This document shows positions 14,560 through 29,600 of a DNA stretch of 64,000 bases, piece after piece. Every line of letters starts with the position of its first letter. Position 1 is the first letter of the stretch. The translations under genes and the position numbers were made by a program. This stretch comes from Otis tarda (lineage: Eukaryota > Chordata > Aves > Otidiformes > Otididae): the NCBI GenBank assembly GCA_026413225.1, contig CM048552.1, positions 187,398,053 to 187,462,052 on the forward strand. The letters run 5' to 3'. Below the pieces are notes generated by a model. The model ran no database searches. It was given only the letters and a program-made list of their open reading frames with translations, and was not told the DNA's origin.

Positions 14560-14627
14560 AACAGTTCGTGTCTGGCTGAAGAGAGACAGTGGGCAGTACT
14601 GGCCCAGCATATACCATGCAATGCCAT
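14560..14627 (+). CDS. WDFY2: WDFY2 exon 2
   Basis: This exon encodes the last base of Arg46, then residues 47-68 ([16 protein letters not shown], then IYHAMP) and the first base of Ser69. TVRVW is the closing strand of WD blade 1. The acceptor is ttttgtag and the donor gtaagt, a strong match. It has 68 bases, entering at phase 2 and leaving at phase 1, and continues correctly into the exon at 19841. Confidence 0.96.
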
Positions 14628-17600
14628 GTAAGTATAAGGAGATGTTCACTATCTACTACTATCTACTGTGTATTTGCAAAATGGCTTTTCTGGTTTTGAT
14701 GAAGCTTCATGTTTATGATCATTTGCAAGCTTACCACTCCGTAGTAAATATTATTCTTGAGCAGTCCTCTTGGTTTCTGTGAAGCTTTACCAAGTTGCAT
14801 GCTAATGCTTCTCAGAGGGATGAGGGATTACAGCAGCAAAAGGATACAGATATGCTAGCAAGGGATGAGCACTTAATGCAAGCATAGATTACAAAATGTG
14901 GGAGCTCAAAATGTAGTCTTGCATTCTGCCACTAATGGAGTTCATAAAGCTTTGTAAGTCTCCAGAATAAATAACTCTGCCCTTCCTACTGCATGTGCTC
15001 AGTCCATTAGAGTGCAATGGTAAATGGTTTTATTTGATAAGAACTTAATATCCTGCGGTAGCTAATATGATAGAAAAGATACTAGACAAGGAAGGCAGCT
15101 CTTCCAGTGAAGAAGCAGAATCATTTTACCCCTGCAATTAAATGTGGAAAACCAAGTCTCCCTGATGGATCTCTCCAGTGTAATCTGCTGTATGTCTCCT
15201 CTCCCAAAGAGAGTGTTCATGCTTTAAAAGAAACTGCAGATCAATGCCCATTTTTCCAAGAGTTGAAGAAGTCACAGCCCCAGCTATTTGTTATAATCCC
15301 TGTGGTTGAGTGCAGGAGTATAACTCTGCAGGTCACCAGCAGCAGGGGTATGCTGATGCTCCTCAATCAGCTTCAGATGTGATGGGTTAGTCTGTCTTTG
15401 GAAAGCTTATGAAGCTGACTTTAAATCCACAGATTGGGAAGCATTTATCAAGTCCCATTGAGATGTTCTTACTGTCTGGAGAAAGAATTATTTTAAGCTA
15501 AGATAGCTAGATTTGGAAGATGCATCTGTCTCCATGATACCTAAAATATTTAATAACACATAGGTTTTAGTACCACAACAACATCAGCTTGGGACCCTAG
15601 AGTGTCTGTAGTGTTTGACTGCCTGCTCTAGAAAGCATTCATTTGGTAGAGAGGAGGATCTGTCTTCTTCCTTTGGTGATAGACCAGCTCACAAGAGTAT
15701 GTCAAACCACAAAGGTACTTCCTGCTCAAGATTTTGCACAAAAAGGTATTGGAAACCAACTAATGATGTGGCAGTCTGTGGAGCTCTGTCACAATCACTA
15801 GCAGTGGCCTGAGTTCCCTTGCCCTGTCCCTGTCCCAGTCCTGCTTTCCCTGGTCAAACTGTTCTGAAATGGCTATTTTAGCAGTTTGGCAATGATGCTT
15901 CTCTTTTTCCATGTGAAGCTTTTGCATGTATTTGCATTTTAAAATCTTGTTAGGTCCTCTTCTGGCCTTAGCAAGGCTGCATTATTAGCCAGTAATTAAC
16001 AGCATCACTGGAAATGATGGAGTAGATCCAGATCCACTCAAAGGGGACTATTTTAAAGCTCCTTCATAAATTTGACCACCTGACACTGTTTCTTTGCTTA
16101 GAAGGCTGGTAAGCTTTTGAGCCATGAGATATTAAAATGATGCCATGTTATTCACCAGTTTCAAGAATGATCAGGTATAATTAATGACTGGAGCAATGCC
16201 AATTACATTGTTGTCAACCATGGCTTTAAGCTTGAAAATTGTAGGAAGGGCTCTCAGTCAGCCTCTGCACTTGACTGGAAATGATCATTTTGTCTGTCTC
16301 TGTGTGGATCAGCTTTTTGATAGTCCTCTGCGTTAAGTTCATGTTGATTTTTGTTGTCTAGAGAAATGACTACCCAGAAGTTCTCTGTGTAAAAATGTAG
16401 TAGGCACAATGGTGCCTTTGTGCTGCTTAGCAAGCTATGAGTGGTGTTCCCATCTATAGATGCACCACTTAGCATGACTCGTGACTTTGGTTACAGTGGT
16501 GCATGACCCACACCCTTTTATGATTTGATGTCAGGTAGCCTTAATAGCTGAGTTTGCACCCTGGGTACTCTGGGAGATGAAGAGGATAAGGAGTTGGGCC
16601 TAGTCAGCCATATGCTTTGTCAAGATCTGCACCCACATCGGGCCACCAGTGCATTTGAACATGAAACCCGTTAAATACTTGGAAAAAAGATCAAGACTGT
16701 AGATCCTTTAGGAGCAGGGACACTTGCTACTCTTTAAGGGTGGATTTTCCCCAATTATCCATGCCTATAGGTTTTTCTGTGGTTGGAAAATTCTGGACAA
16801 CGTGGTGGCCGCATTTTTTATCACCTCTAGCCCATGAGAAGAAAAAGAGCTATGGGTGTTACATGCCTGTCTAACATGTCTTTCTTATGCCAGCCTTGTC
16901 GAAACAACTATATTAACAACAGACCTCTGACGAGCAGGTTAACCCCTCCTCATGGTTAGATGTGTACCCTTGGTTACACATGTGCAACACAGATTATAGA
17001 TGTGTAACCATGGTTAGATGTGTGACTTTTGGGCAGTGTATATACAGGAGGAAACAAAAATACTTAGTAGACACAAATTTATGAAAGCGAAAGGAATTGT
17101 AGTCAAGAGAAGTAAGCTTTGCCAAAAAAAAAAAAAAGCTACCAAAAAACCCAAACCCAGCCAAAGAAAAACCTCTCACAGATGTGCAATGGAGTAAATG
17201 ATTCATTGTACTAAGGAACAGTGGAGTATCCAGTCTTTGAGGCAGATAATACACTGTCTGTCTTGTGATGGTTTTCATAGCTAACACTTTGCTTTGAACT
17301 GGAGGGTAAAAAAATTGCAAAGCAAAACATGCTCCTTCGGTCTTAAGCTGTGCTACCTTTAGGCACTTCAAATAGAGGTTCTTGAAACTGCAAGTACAAA
17401 GTTTGTATTTGTCTTCTCCTTCTGTCAGCCTCTAATAGAGGTGACACACTGTTGAGAGCATGAACTATGTAATTGGGCTTTTCCTCCAGATTTTATTTTC
17501 CAAGGGCTAAAATCAGTGTGTATTTGCCCAAAGGCTAAAATCGGTGTGTATAAAGACTATTGCCAGACTTCTGCATCAGGAATATCCTGCCTGTCCTCCA

Positions 17601-20600
17601 TCGTAGATCAGATCAGTCTTTTTCCAGTCTGAAATCCAAATCATAGCTAGGTACTAGAATGCCTTCAGAGTGCTGTTATTTTTTCCTGGCTATTATTTTG
17701 AAAAGATCTTAAACATCTTGGAAGCTTAGGGTTTGGGGTTGTTTTTGGTTTTTTTTTTTCCTTTTTTTCTTTCTTTTCTCTCCTTCTTAATGAGCATAAG
17801 TGCTTAAATATCTGAATGTCATCTTATTTTCACTAAAGCATAAGCTGCTGCAGTCTTGTTACAACTGGCATCACTTTAACTACATTAGTGTAGCTAGCGT
17901 GGACATAATTTTAGTGCCGACATAATGATTTTTCCAAGAGCACATGTTACTGAAGAATTCCCTTAGGAAAATAATTATAGCAAAATAAATATCTTTACAC
18001 TGCTATGACTGTGTACACACAGGTGTGGAATTTAGAAGTGACTTTTTTTGTAATCAGCCTGTGCCAAGCAGTTGCTTGCAGCTTTTGTTTCTGGAGTGTT
18101 TCAGGCTGTTTGGGAAAAGCATACTTCAAATAGCTAATTTACCTGAGACTTTTTCCCTCCAAGCTGTTTATTGCCTTCAGAGTTACTGGTAGCTCTTTCA
18201 ATGTATGCACAGTGTCTCATATTTGAAAGCTGATATGTAGAATATGCCCGTTCTGGCATTAAGTGCCTTTAAAAGGATTTGATGTTTATTCTGTTAGAAT
18301 TGCTTTTTTTTTTCTGTCTGTTTTTCCTACAACTGTCTCATTCTGCTACAACCCTAAAGGCCTCAATATAATAGTAATGCACCACCATCTGAAGGGACAA
18401 TTGGAGCTTGCCTTTGCTCCTTCCTATACTTCTCTCTCAGAAATGTTGTCACTGTTAGCAGCGGTAGTTTAAGTGTTTCCCTTCTGGCAGTTTCCTTGAA
18501 CTGAAGCCTTTTCGTTGATTTAATTCAGTCAGCCCTTCCAGGAAAGAAATAAATGGAAGTGCCTGCCTGGATGTGGATCTGATAGACTTTCTGCTTGTAG
18601 CTGATTGTCCTTTTGGAAATCTTTCATAGGGGAGTCAATACTGAAGGCAGAACAAGTTTTGTTAAACAGTCGACATAGACTCTCCTCTTCTTCGTATAGC
18701 TTTGCTGCCAACTAAGCTATCGGAGATTTGCCAAGCTATGGACTGTTTAATCCTAGGTGAGACATTACACAAATTGAGAATATACCAGATACACAGGACT
18801 GCAAAAGAGAGAGCTCCAAGCTTGTTAGTAACAAAAACACTGCGAGTAATCACAATGGGGAGTAGAAACCAAGAGGGGGAAAAAGCAGAACTAAATGCAC
18901 ATCTATATTTATCACAAGAATATGGTTTAAAAAACACTCATAGTGCTATCAAAGGAGCAAGAATGCCTGCCCCTAGCTGCAGTTGGCAATAGCTGCTGAA
19001 AAAGGATTCCTGAAGGTTTCTGTTGGGACAACAGGACTCCCAGCTGCATGCTGCTGTGTTGAGCAGTAAAAACAATCCCTGCTTTCTGAATGCAGCTTTA
19101 CAATTTCTCAATTAAACCAAGCATAGCTCTTGAATTTTTGCAAGAATATTTTTTTTTTTTACCCTTGATGCAAACCCTGCCATATCCTTGAGGGAGTGTA
19201 GTATGACTGACTTGTGTGCAATTTAAGAGTATATCCTGATGTTTATTAGACTAGCATTGATATAATAAAACAATGGCTAGTTTTGAATACAATCTTTTAT
19301 TTTGGCCATAGTATGTGATACTGTCATAGCATTGTCTGTGGTGAAACTAGAATAGGGAACAGTTGGACTCGCAGCCCTTAGTATTGGCTGATCTGTTGAT
19401 TCTTACAGGTTGACTTTCTTACTGCAGGTATAGGATGCAAGCCTCTGACATAATACAGTGTTTTCTTTTATTGTTGGTAAAGTTCAGGCAAACGTAAAAA
19501 ACTAAATTCTTCAGCTAAGTAGTTTCTCAGATTTATCCTGAAATGTCAGTTGCCTCTTATATCAAAACACTACCACTGCTCTTGTATGACATGCCTGTTT
19601 TCAGATAACTAGTAAGAAAAAATAAAGGAGCTGAAGCAAGAAATAGCCACTGTTCCATGTCCTAATAGGACAGGGTTGAATGAATTGCAAGAACACTATT
19701 TTTTTAATGCTTGTCTATGGGAAAGGGCAAAATGCTGAACAGCATCATAAAGCATGTTAGTTAGTTTTAGGCTTTCCAGAACCTCAAGAAAATGAGAATC
19801 ACAGTTTTGTTAACTTCATCAACATGTTCATTTTTTTCAGCTCCATGTTCATGCATGTCTTTTAACCCGGAAACCAGAAGGCTGTCCATAGGTCTAGACA
19901 ATGGTACAATCTCAGTAAGTACATCCAAAGATTTCTAGTTGAAATGCTTCCCTTTTGAGAAGTATGTGTGTGATGTTGTGGTGAGGATATTTTTGCTAGT
20001 GTTTGCGAGAGAGACTTTTTACTGCTAGTGGAACTGAAGCTGTAGTGTAGAAATGGCAGTAGAAAATGGCAGATTATTACAAATTTCATTCCAACTGCCA
20101 CAAAGAGATTGAGTGGGGATTACAATATTTATTAGGCAACTAAACAAACTGTCTTAATTTGCATATCTCTTAAAAATAACAGTGCAGAAAAACAGCTGTT
20201 GTTTTATTATATTTGAGTGCCTTGTTAATCATACCATACAAAAATTTTCCAAAAGTAACAATTAAGAGGGGAAAAATCAGCTAAGAGGCAGAAGGTGGAT
20301 TTCTGCTCCATATCTAGTTGCTTTTCCAAACTTCTGGGTTCAGATTTTGTTTTCCTCTTACTTCCTTCAGAGGAGTTGCCCCTAACTGGCTGAAAGATTT
20401 GGTTTATTAACATCTAAGAGAGATCTGTGTGCGTGGAAAGCAAGCAGGGTATTAAAACAAGAGTCTGGCTTTTAGATCTGGGACAGAATGTAGCAGTTGA
20501 CCTTATGAATTGGATTTTTCTTGTGGGGTGATGAATAAAGAGCTATATCACTTCATGCAAGTGTTATGTGTCAGAGAGATATTTTTCACCTATGCATCAT

Positions 20601-23600
20601 CAATAGACTCCTCTTCCAGTTTAAGGTCATTTTACCATCATTTCAGATTTTTGCTGTTGTTTCTGCCCTATGGGCTTTATAACTGAATGAGTGTTTGCAG
20701 GTTGACCTAAGGGCAGCTGTCTGCACTAAAGCCAAGATGATATTTGGGAAAGGCTGTGTGACCCTTTTAGCTGTTGGCTGTGAGCTGTATCAAAGATGTG
20801 AAGATTTTTATCTATAAAGCTATTAATGGCTACTAGCAGAGATTTTTCTGTGCCTGTAGATTTCTCCTTTGTATCTAGGAGATAGGACAGCTGCCAGAGA
20901 ATTCCCTGCACCTCTGAAATTCCCTCCTTCCCACTCTCTGAAATAGCTGTAATTTGCCAGTCCTACTAGACACTTTTTGTTTTCACCAGGCCTTTGAGAA
21001 CTGTGAAGGCAACTGTAAATAAGGTATTTAAATATTCTGGCATGGTGGAAGAGATGCATCCTGTCCTTTGTCTTCAGGGTATTTTGCCTTGAAGAATCAG
21101 AGGGTGCTTGAGTCTGAATGGAGTAAAATATTTTCCATTCTGAAGCTAAAGAAGGTAAATGAGATATGCAGGTGGTAAACCACCATGTGGCTTTGGGTAC
21201 TTACAGGTATGTATTGCTGTGTCTAAGGCAGATTCTATTTGTTCCTAAGCTGGGCTTTTCTTTTCCCTATCTTCTGGATACAAGTACATAGGAGGGAGGA
21301 AAGTCTTAATCTGTGTTGCTTGATATAGTCCCCTGTAACTGCAGGCAGGTAGAAGATTGTGCAGAAAATGCTCTCTACAAACTTCCACAAATGATGAGAT
21401 GTTTCCCTTTGTAGAAAACTTAAGGCTTGTAAGAGAAGCCACAAGTGTAATATGCTACAAGAAGCGTGGAGATGGGAATGGACAAGGAGCAAAGGTAGCC
21501 CCATATTCAAGTCCCAGCAATATTGGGGTGTTAGAGAAAACCCCAGGTAGTTGAAAGTGGGTTACAACTACCCACTGGAGGAAAGGATAAATTTTCCTTC
21601 CTGGGCACAGCCATGATGATCAGTTTAGTACAGGAATATACAAGCAAGGCTCACTGACCACAAAATAAGAGAACTTACTGCAAGAAGGTGACCTTAGCTC
21701 CCTTATGTTTTACTGCATGGCCCTCAAAGGGAAAGTACAGGCAATTTACTTGAGCAGCTTGAAATATTTGGGAATTAGTCAGCTGTTCCATGTTAGCATT
21801 TCTGGTAACGCCCAGCACCCTTGTGTACGCTGGGTGCAGGACCACAAAAATTGCCAAAAATAATTCTGCACCTTCACGTTGCATAGAAGGAAAAGACTCC
21901 TAGCAAGGGCTGTAAGATGATACAATACTCATGAGTGCCACATAATCTCAAACTAGTCTTTTTGCAGTGCAAGGAAGTACTGCTTTTACTTTTGGATGTA
22001 AATGGAGATAAAAAAGTGGAACAGGCTTTTTTTCTTTTACATGAAGTTTTTGTAGAGTGTATGGATTTTGATTGTAAGCCTAGCATCTCAGAAATGTGTA
22101 TGGTGCATTTTGAGAGGAATGGGCAGCAATGCTATTGTCAAAGAAAGATATTCCAGCAAAGCCACCGTGAGGTGAGCTTGTATGGCCACCTTTCCTTGTG
22201 AAACAGGGTGACAATTTTTGCTTCTACAGAGACAAAGAGATTGTTTTCAGCCTTTTGTAACTTCTCAACATGAAGGCTGCACAAGCTTTTGTGAAGTACA
22301 GTAGACCGTTCTCTTGAGCAAAAGACTGTACCACTGGTTAAAGACCAGTGGTACCTAAAATAAAAAATAATTAAAAAAAAGTTTCTATGCTTTTTTTTTT
22401 TTTTGTTACACTTTGCAAACCTTTTTGGGAGAAAAAATGGCATTTCTGTTACTTTATATCTTAGAGATTGCCTGAGGCCCCATTTGGAAGTCAAAAGACT
22501 TCGTCATGGTCATAAATTCCTGGCTCTGAAGTGGAAAAAAACATGCTTTAATGGGTACAAGTCTTTCGAGATACCACAAGAAGAAGAAACAGAGGAAAGG
22601 TCTATTACTTGCAGTAGACTTCCACAGCCAAGATGAGACTCCTCACCTAATTTCATCCATCTGAAAGCTGGCTTCCTAGATAAAGTTAATTATTAGGTTC
22701 TGCAGCCAGTAGAGGAGAGGTGAATTGCCTCTGGAGATAACAATGTTACTTACCCTAGAAACTGTCGTAGAATGGCATAAATCTCTCCCCATTTCTGGGG
22801 ATATTTAAATGAGAAATTTAGTTTTTAGTTAGCTGAAGCTGAATTAAATTGATCTTTTTTTGCTGACCAGGCTTGTGTCTAGATGAAGCTGTTACACACT
22901 TCAAGCAGGGCCATAAGGACAACAGGACATCAGAATAACTCCTTCAGAATTCTTCCATGGGGATGATACTTATTAAGATAGATTCATCTTCCACATCATT
23001 TGATCTTGCAAGTGTCTACAGGTTTGGCCATAAACAGCACTTAGAATACCTGAGACTGAGTCAGACTCTACCTGCTGATGTGCATCTTTCCCCTCTGCCA
23101 CTGTGGGAAGTTTACCATTTTTTCCTTCAAGAAAACTAGATGATAGTTTCTGTCCTCTCCCAGTTTTTGTACTTTTTATAAAGTAAAAACACTGTAGTAA
23201 TTTTATTGAGCTTTCTTTGAAGCAGATATGCAGGGTCTGACAGCAGGTTTAAGAGTCTTTATTCTCTTCTATTTCTGAAGCAGGTTTGTTGTTCTCCGGA
23301 AGACACGGTGAGAGTGCTGTCAGTCCCTTGTGTTAACAGGACAAAGCCAAGCCTTTAAGGAGATCTGCAATGTGCTGTCAAAGTGGCGTCATCTATCAGA
23401 CTATAAACTGTAAATTCCCTGGAGTGGGAGCTAGGTTGTGATGGGTAACACATAACTAATACATAAAGATTATTAACTTGCTAAATTGTTTCAGTTGCCT
23501 AAGCAGAGGTCTCTAGTGCTATTTTGGGATACATGAGTAGGCATCCATCTGTGACTCTGGAATGGTGTGGATCTTCCTTAGACCCTGAGCCATGTCAGCC

Positions 23601-26600
23601 AGCCCCATGGTCAAGGACTCTGAAATGGCACACACTTGAGTATGGGTTTTGTTTGCCTTAACAAGAAGCATTTGAAACAAAATGCTGATAATGTTTCCAG
23701 AGTGAAGATTTACAGAGGTCTCGGGCTCAAGAGAAGTGTGTAGTAGGTATATATGTTTCAGAGTGAGGGAGGTGTGCTCTATGAAGGTATAGTTGAGAGT
23801 CTTTGTACAACAGTGGGCACTAAACTGGACAGTCTTTTCAAATGCTCAAGACTTCTTTCTGCTTTGTGAAGGCTTTCATGCTACCAAGTCACTGTTGTAA
23901 TAATAAGATTGCCTGCAACAGCCAAGACTGATTGCTAACATTTTCAGTATGGAAAAAAAATAAAAGGTAGTGAAGTAGCTCCAAAAAAACCTCTGAAAAG
24001 CCAAGAGCAATCTTGCCAGAAAAAAAAAAAACCATTTTTAATCCCTGCAAGGGGAGTTTTGGTTTTGAGCACTCTGATATATCCCAGCCTCTCCTGTGCA
24101 AAAGGGCTCTCACAAGACTCAGAAATCTTTCTCCATTCTGTTAACGAGCACCGACTGAGCTGTGTGGGAGACCTCAGCCTTTCTAGCTCATTAAGAAGAG
24201 ACAAAAAGCTGCCTAATGAGAACTGAGGGTCAGCAGCTCTGACAGGAGAAAAACGTCTATGTATGGAAGGATAAAAAAACAGTTTCTGCATGTACAATGT
24301 TAAAGAGATGTAGTCGGTGTTTCTGTAGAGCAGCTGACACAATGTATATGCAACAGGGTATTAATTTATTGAACGAGGTGCCCTGTCCTAAAATACCTGT
24401 CTTTTGATGGAAGTAATATGTTTGGCCTTGAGAGGGAGAGGAGCAGGTGTGCAATGGAAGAACATGTGATAGTGTAAAGGGGAGCAGGGAGTAAAAGACC
24501 TGAAAGACCTGGAGAAAAATTAGAAAATGCAAAATAAGAAAATGCATCGCAAGTTATCATATGCGTTCAAAGGAGAAAATGAGAAGCAAGAAGTCTTAAG
24601 GGGAAAAAAAATAATTCTATCTGGTATTTGGGTTAATGAAGCTATGTTTATTTTGTAGTGTGTTGTTTATCTCTTTGGATGGAGTGGTGCATTAATAGTA
24701 CATAGCTGAGGTTTGTATTAAAGCATACAGAGCTAATCAATACTTGGGTAAACCTTACAAACTGCAGTTGTGTTTTCTTCACTGCATTATAATGGAGACT
24801 CAAAAGCCTTTTCAGTCTTCCACTGAAACTGTGGGACTGTTCGGATCATGGAACAGAATGGCCACGTCAAATTTATCAAGGGAAAAATGCAAAGAAAAAT
24901 GGGAATGCCTACCATGCTCTTCACCCCACCTGAAGTCACCAGCATCTGTGTGCCACCACAGTGAAAGCTGGGGTCGGTATCAGGACAGTCAAATTCATGG
25001 CAAAGGCCGACATATTCTCCCACTGTGTGTTGCAGCAATTGAAGCCGTTTACCTTTAGGTAGCAACAGCGGAAAGTTAGCATTCATAGCAAAGGATCTTA
25101 CTTCACATGGGCTTTGTAGAAAAGCATTTCATGTGGTGGTTTAGCATTCTTCAGGCAGTGGTTAATGAAAACCACTTCCCCTGTAAGTAGCTAGGGAGGA
25201 ATAGCAGATTTTTAACGTTCTGTGGTTTGTAGAGTTAAGGTGACCCTGCTATAGAAATCCAGCTGACTTAATTGATTTGTTACTGCTGTTTAAATAACAC
25301 TCCCCACTGTAGTCCTCAGCTGCCAGTGGAAAGCTAAAGGGGGGTGGAGCAGAACGAGGAAAGGAAGATGAAGCAGAGCAATTCAAAATAACATATTTAT
25401 AACTAACTTATGAACAGAAACCTAGAAACAGTAAAATACATAGCTGCCTCAACTCACTCACAGGTTTTTTTCCTGGAAGCTGAGATCTGTAGATGTTCCA
25501 CAGATGAGTATTGTAGCCTCTCCAGATACGATGTGTTAGGGTAATCCTGGTGCTGGAAAGCTGTGCAGGTTACCTACAGTGACCCCACAGAAAATGCAGA
25601 GTGACTTTTTTTTAATTCCAGTTTGGAAATTGTGGGTAAATACTAGCTTTTTGGTGATTAGAATGTCTTATGCTCTTTTGCACTAAATGTTTGGTTTGCC
25701 TTAAATAGAACCTGTAGGCTCCTGAAGTCCAGTCTTCTCTAATCTTGCACAGTGCTTTTTGCAGTGCTTATACATGAGCATTTCACAACTGTATGCTTTA
25801 AAAATTAAGCTTATATTGTGTTTGTAATGTTTCTTTTATTTTTTAACCCTGTTTCAGATTAACTGAGTTAGTTTTTACTTCTTCTGTCCCCTAGGTAGAT
25901 TAGCTCAGGGAGTTTCTGTGTAGTTTGCTATAAATTATTAATATCATGTGCTTTTACACTCTTTGGTTGTTGTTTCTTTTTTTCTTTTCCCGAGTACATG
26001 GTGTACACGTGTAGATACCTGACAGCAGTTTGAAACCTAGTTCGTGCAGTGGTGCCACAGAGCCTACCTTTTGCCTGGGTATTTCCTCCAGACAGATATT
26101 GCAGAAGTGTTGTTGTGGCCACTCTGTTTCCCCTGCTTTGAGCAACTCTCCTCTTCAAAACGAGTGGCAGGGACACCCAGGTGCTCAGTCAGTTTAACCA
26201 CATGGGGTTTTTCCGGGAGCAGAGGCTGCATGGAGACTCTGAGCTGCTGGTTTTCATAATTTCCTTCTACGAAATATTGATGGTTAAACAGCAGCACCAA
26301 GGCACCAGGACTGCAGAGCCAGTCTCTATAGGTGTACTCTTCCCTGGCTACAGGAGCAAGCCGGCTGGGACACACCAAGCGTCTTTCCTCAAGCAGACAC
26401 AGCTCCTTGTTGGAGCGAGTCCAGAGGAGGGCCACGAGGACGATCAGAGGGCTGGAGCACCACCTGAGGACAGGCTGAGAGAGTTGGGGCTGTTCAGCCT
26501 GGAGAAGAGAAGGCTCCAGGGAGACCTTATAGCCATCAGCCAGTACCTAAATGGGGCTTGTAAGAAAGATGGAGAGGAATAGGGCCTGTTGTGATAGGAT

Positions 26601-29600
26601 AAGGTGTAATGATTTTAAACTAAAAGAGGGTAGATTTACACTAGACATAAGCAAGAAATTTTTTACAATGAGGCTGGTGAAACACTGGAACAGGTTGCCC
26701 AGAGAGGTGGTGGATGCGCCATCCTTGGAAACATTAAAGGCCAGGTTGAACGGGGCTCTGAGCAACCTGATCTGGTTGGAAATGTCCCTGCTCCTTGCAG
26801 GTGGGTTGGACTAGATGGCCTTTAAGGTCCTTTCCAACCCAAACTATTCTATGATTCTATGTGCTAAGCCACCCTCCATCCTACAACTACTTGTTAGCCA
26901 CAGTGAAGCAGTAGCAAAGCAAGAAAGTCTGCTTCTGAGATACCAGAATAAATATTAACCAACAGTGGGATAAAATCAAGGAGTGGGGAAAATCTGGATT
27001 TCTATTTGTGTGAAGCACTGAGAGACTTTTGAACAGAAACCTGAAGTGTGTTCCCATCATGGATTACTGGTACCTCATTTAGACTGAGCGACTTCAAGGG
27101 GCTCTTACAGGTTTACAGTGAGTTTCCTGAGTGTTCAGGTCGGGGTGCAGTGTATGCATGTGCGTATATATGGTGGTCCTGAGCAATAGGTGTCTGGTAC
27201 GTGCTGGATCTCAGTTCTCTCCTTTTGTGGTACCTCAGTTCATAGCCAGCCATTCCTGTCAGCTTTTTTGACTTTTTAAATAGTTCCTCTTTTATCTCTA
27301 CCATTCTGTTCAGAAGCACTTGTGATGTTGTTTCTTAGGCAGTTTTAAAAAGTTACATAATTTAGTTTTTCAATGGTGGTACTCAAAATTAGCCAAAGTA
27401 TAGACAGGGCTGTGGTTGCAAAGAACGGAGAGCTTACCTTGGTAAGGAATTCAAATTAAAACAGTCTCAAATACTTTACATCTCTAAGCACTGTTTCTTT
27501 TGGTTTTTCTTTCCCTTCCCTCAGGAATTCATTTTATCGGAAGATTACAACAAGATGACGCTAGTGAAAAGTTACCAGGGTAAGAACCATGATCCACGTT
27601 AATTGGTTATTGTCATTAATGTTCTCTTAAGGAGTGTGAATGGAGAGAAGTCTCCTTTACAGTGATTGATTTTTTTTTTAGAAAAACTAATGTAAATGCT
27701 GGTTTTATCAATAGATCAATAATTTGCTTTGTTCTGAGATTACAAGACTTTTAAAGAGCTGTTTGTGTTCTAAGAGATGGTATGATATTGTATGGTATCA
27801 TATCTATTACATGCTAAGCGTTATGTTTCTGTATAGAAGCCTCTGACAATTTGGCTTGAGATTTCTCACATACATTTAAAAATATGTATTACCTCATATA
27901 TTTTCAACCTCAACCTTGAAAGGTTGAGAGGATAATTTTAACCTCTAAATGGAAGCTCTGGGGATCACTTTGTAACATTCAGATTTTAAGATATGAAGAA
28001 AATCTTGATTTTTGCAGAGCATGGCTGACGTGCATTGGCTTTTGGGCATTTTACTTCAGCTCTTTCATGAATGCCTGGTGTGTTGTAAAATTAAGCTAGA
28101 ATGCCTGCATTTTTTCTTAGCTTGTGAAAACTAAAGAAAAACATCCAATTATGACAAAATATATATCTGAATCTTAAATAAGATTGCCACAGTCTGACTG
28201 TATGAGTCTTTAGTGTATCCGAATTTGTGATTGCTCCACAATCACTCAAGTTTGACACACCTAGGTTTCATATTTCATAAGGGCTGTTGCACTGAAGAGT
28301 CCTACTGACAGTTCTGTAGCCCCCTTTGTTATTAGCTTATCCATTTGCATGCTTGAATTCAAACTTGCAGGCTAATCACAGCTTAGGAAGGGTGAGTTGA
28401 AGTCTTTTTTTCTGCATGTGCAGGACAACATATGCATGGGACCACATTTCTTGCTGAGCTCTTCAGGGAAAAGACTGACAGTTTTGGAAGGGGGGAACTT
28501 ATATCTTGGCAGTATAGCAGAATAGCCACTTGACTGTGGAAGCCCACCCAAGGTCTGGGGAGCACCCCTCATAAAATTAAAAAAAAAAGAACTTTTGGAA
28601 AATGAAGGCTATTCTCATGGCCCTCTGCTGCAGTGTGCCAGATGTGCTGCCGCTACAGAGCATTGGAGGAGGCCTTTGGATAGGAAGATGCCATGGAGAA
28701 CCTCCATGGGTTGTCCTGTAGGAGAACCCCAAGAGTTCAGATGGCATCCCCCAAACATTGGACAACAGAGGACTCTAATGTGGGTCTGTTAACATCAATA
28801 GAGAAGCGGTACAACTGACCACAGTTCCAGTCCAACTGGAATCCCCTCCCTTCTAGACTGCCTGTCTCAGTGTGGGAAGGTTTTTGATCAGTTCTGGTAA
28901 TTTTGTGCCAGGACTTTCAAATGATGTGTTATAATATTTTATCTGAAAGCTATGGCCTTATTTTAGGGCAAGAGAAGCAATACTTGTGCCCAGAATAGGC
29001 ATCATTTCACTTCTAGCTCAAACCATAGCAATCCCTGACAGCGGACAGTGTCTGCCTTCAGGGACTGAAGCCAGTGCATGCGATGCTCACTGCCTGCTGT
29101 GTCCCTCAAGAGCACAGAGCCCCTGCCCTCTTTTCCTCCCTCATTTCCAGAGTTTGATGTTTGGTCTTTTGGTGGCAGTGTGTGAGTGACTTTGTTTTGA
29201 GAGTGGAAAGAAAGGGTGGTGATCCCAGGCTGCTGAGATCCCCCAAATTTATGCATGTGTGGGTGTCTGTACGGTAATCCCCTCTGTGCAAGGGGGGGGA
29301 TTCTGCACATTGCCAACCACATGGGCAAAAGTTTGGTTTTGGAAAGATACTCCCTCAGGTACAGTTGGAGAAACTTTCTTTTATTTCCTTTTTTCTCCCC
29401 CCACTGCTGACTTAGGAAAGCCAGACTGCTGTTAGTGCTGCAAATGGAGATGGCAACCAGAGAGTGGGAAAGATGAACCCCATTTAATTGCTACAGCAGG
29501 AGCAAGACTCAGTGAAGGGCCATTCAGATTTGGTAGGAAACTTTCCCTGCAACAGCAGTCGACAGCTGCTATAACACAGCCAGGCAGGACAGGGGGATGG

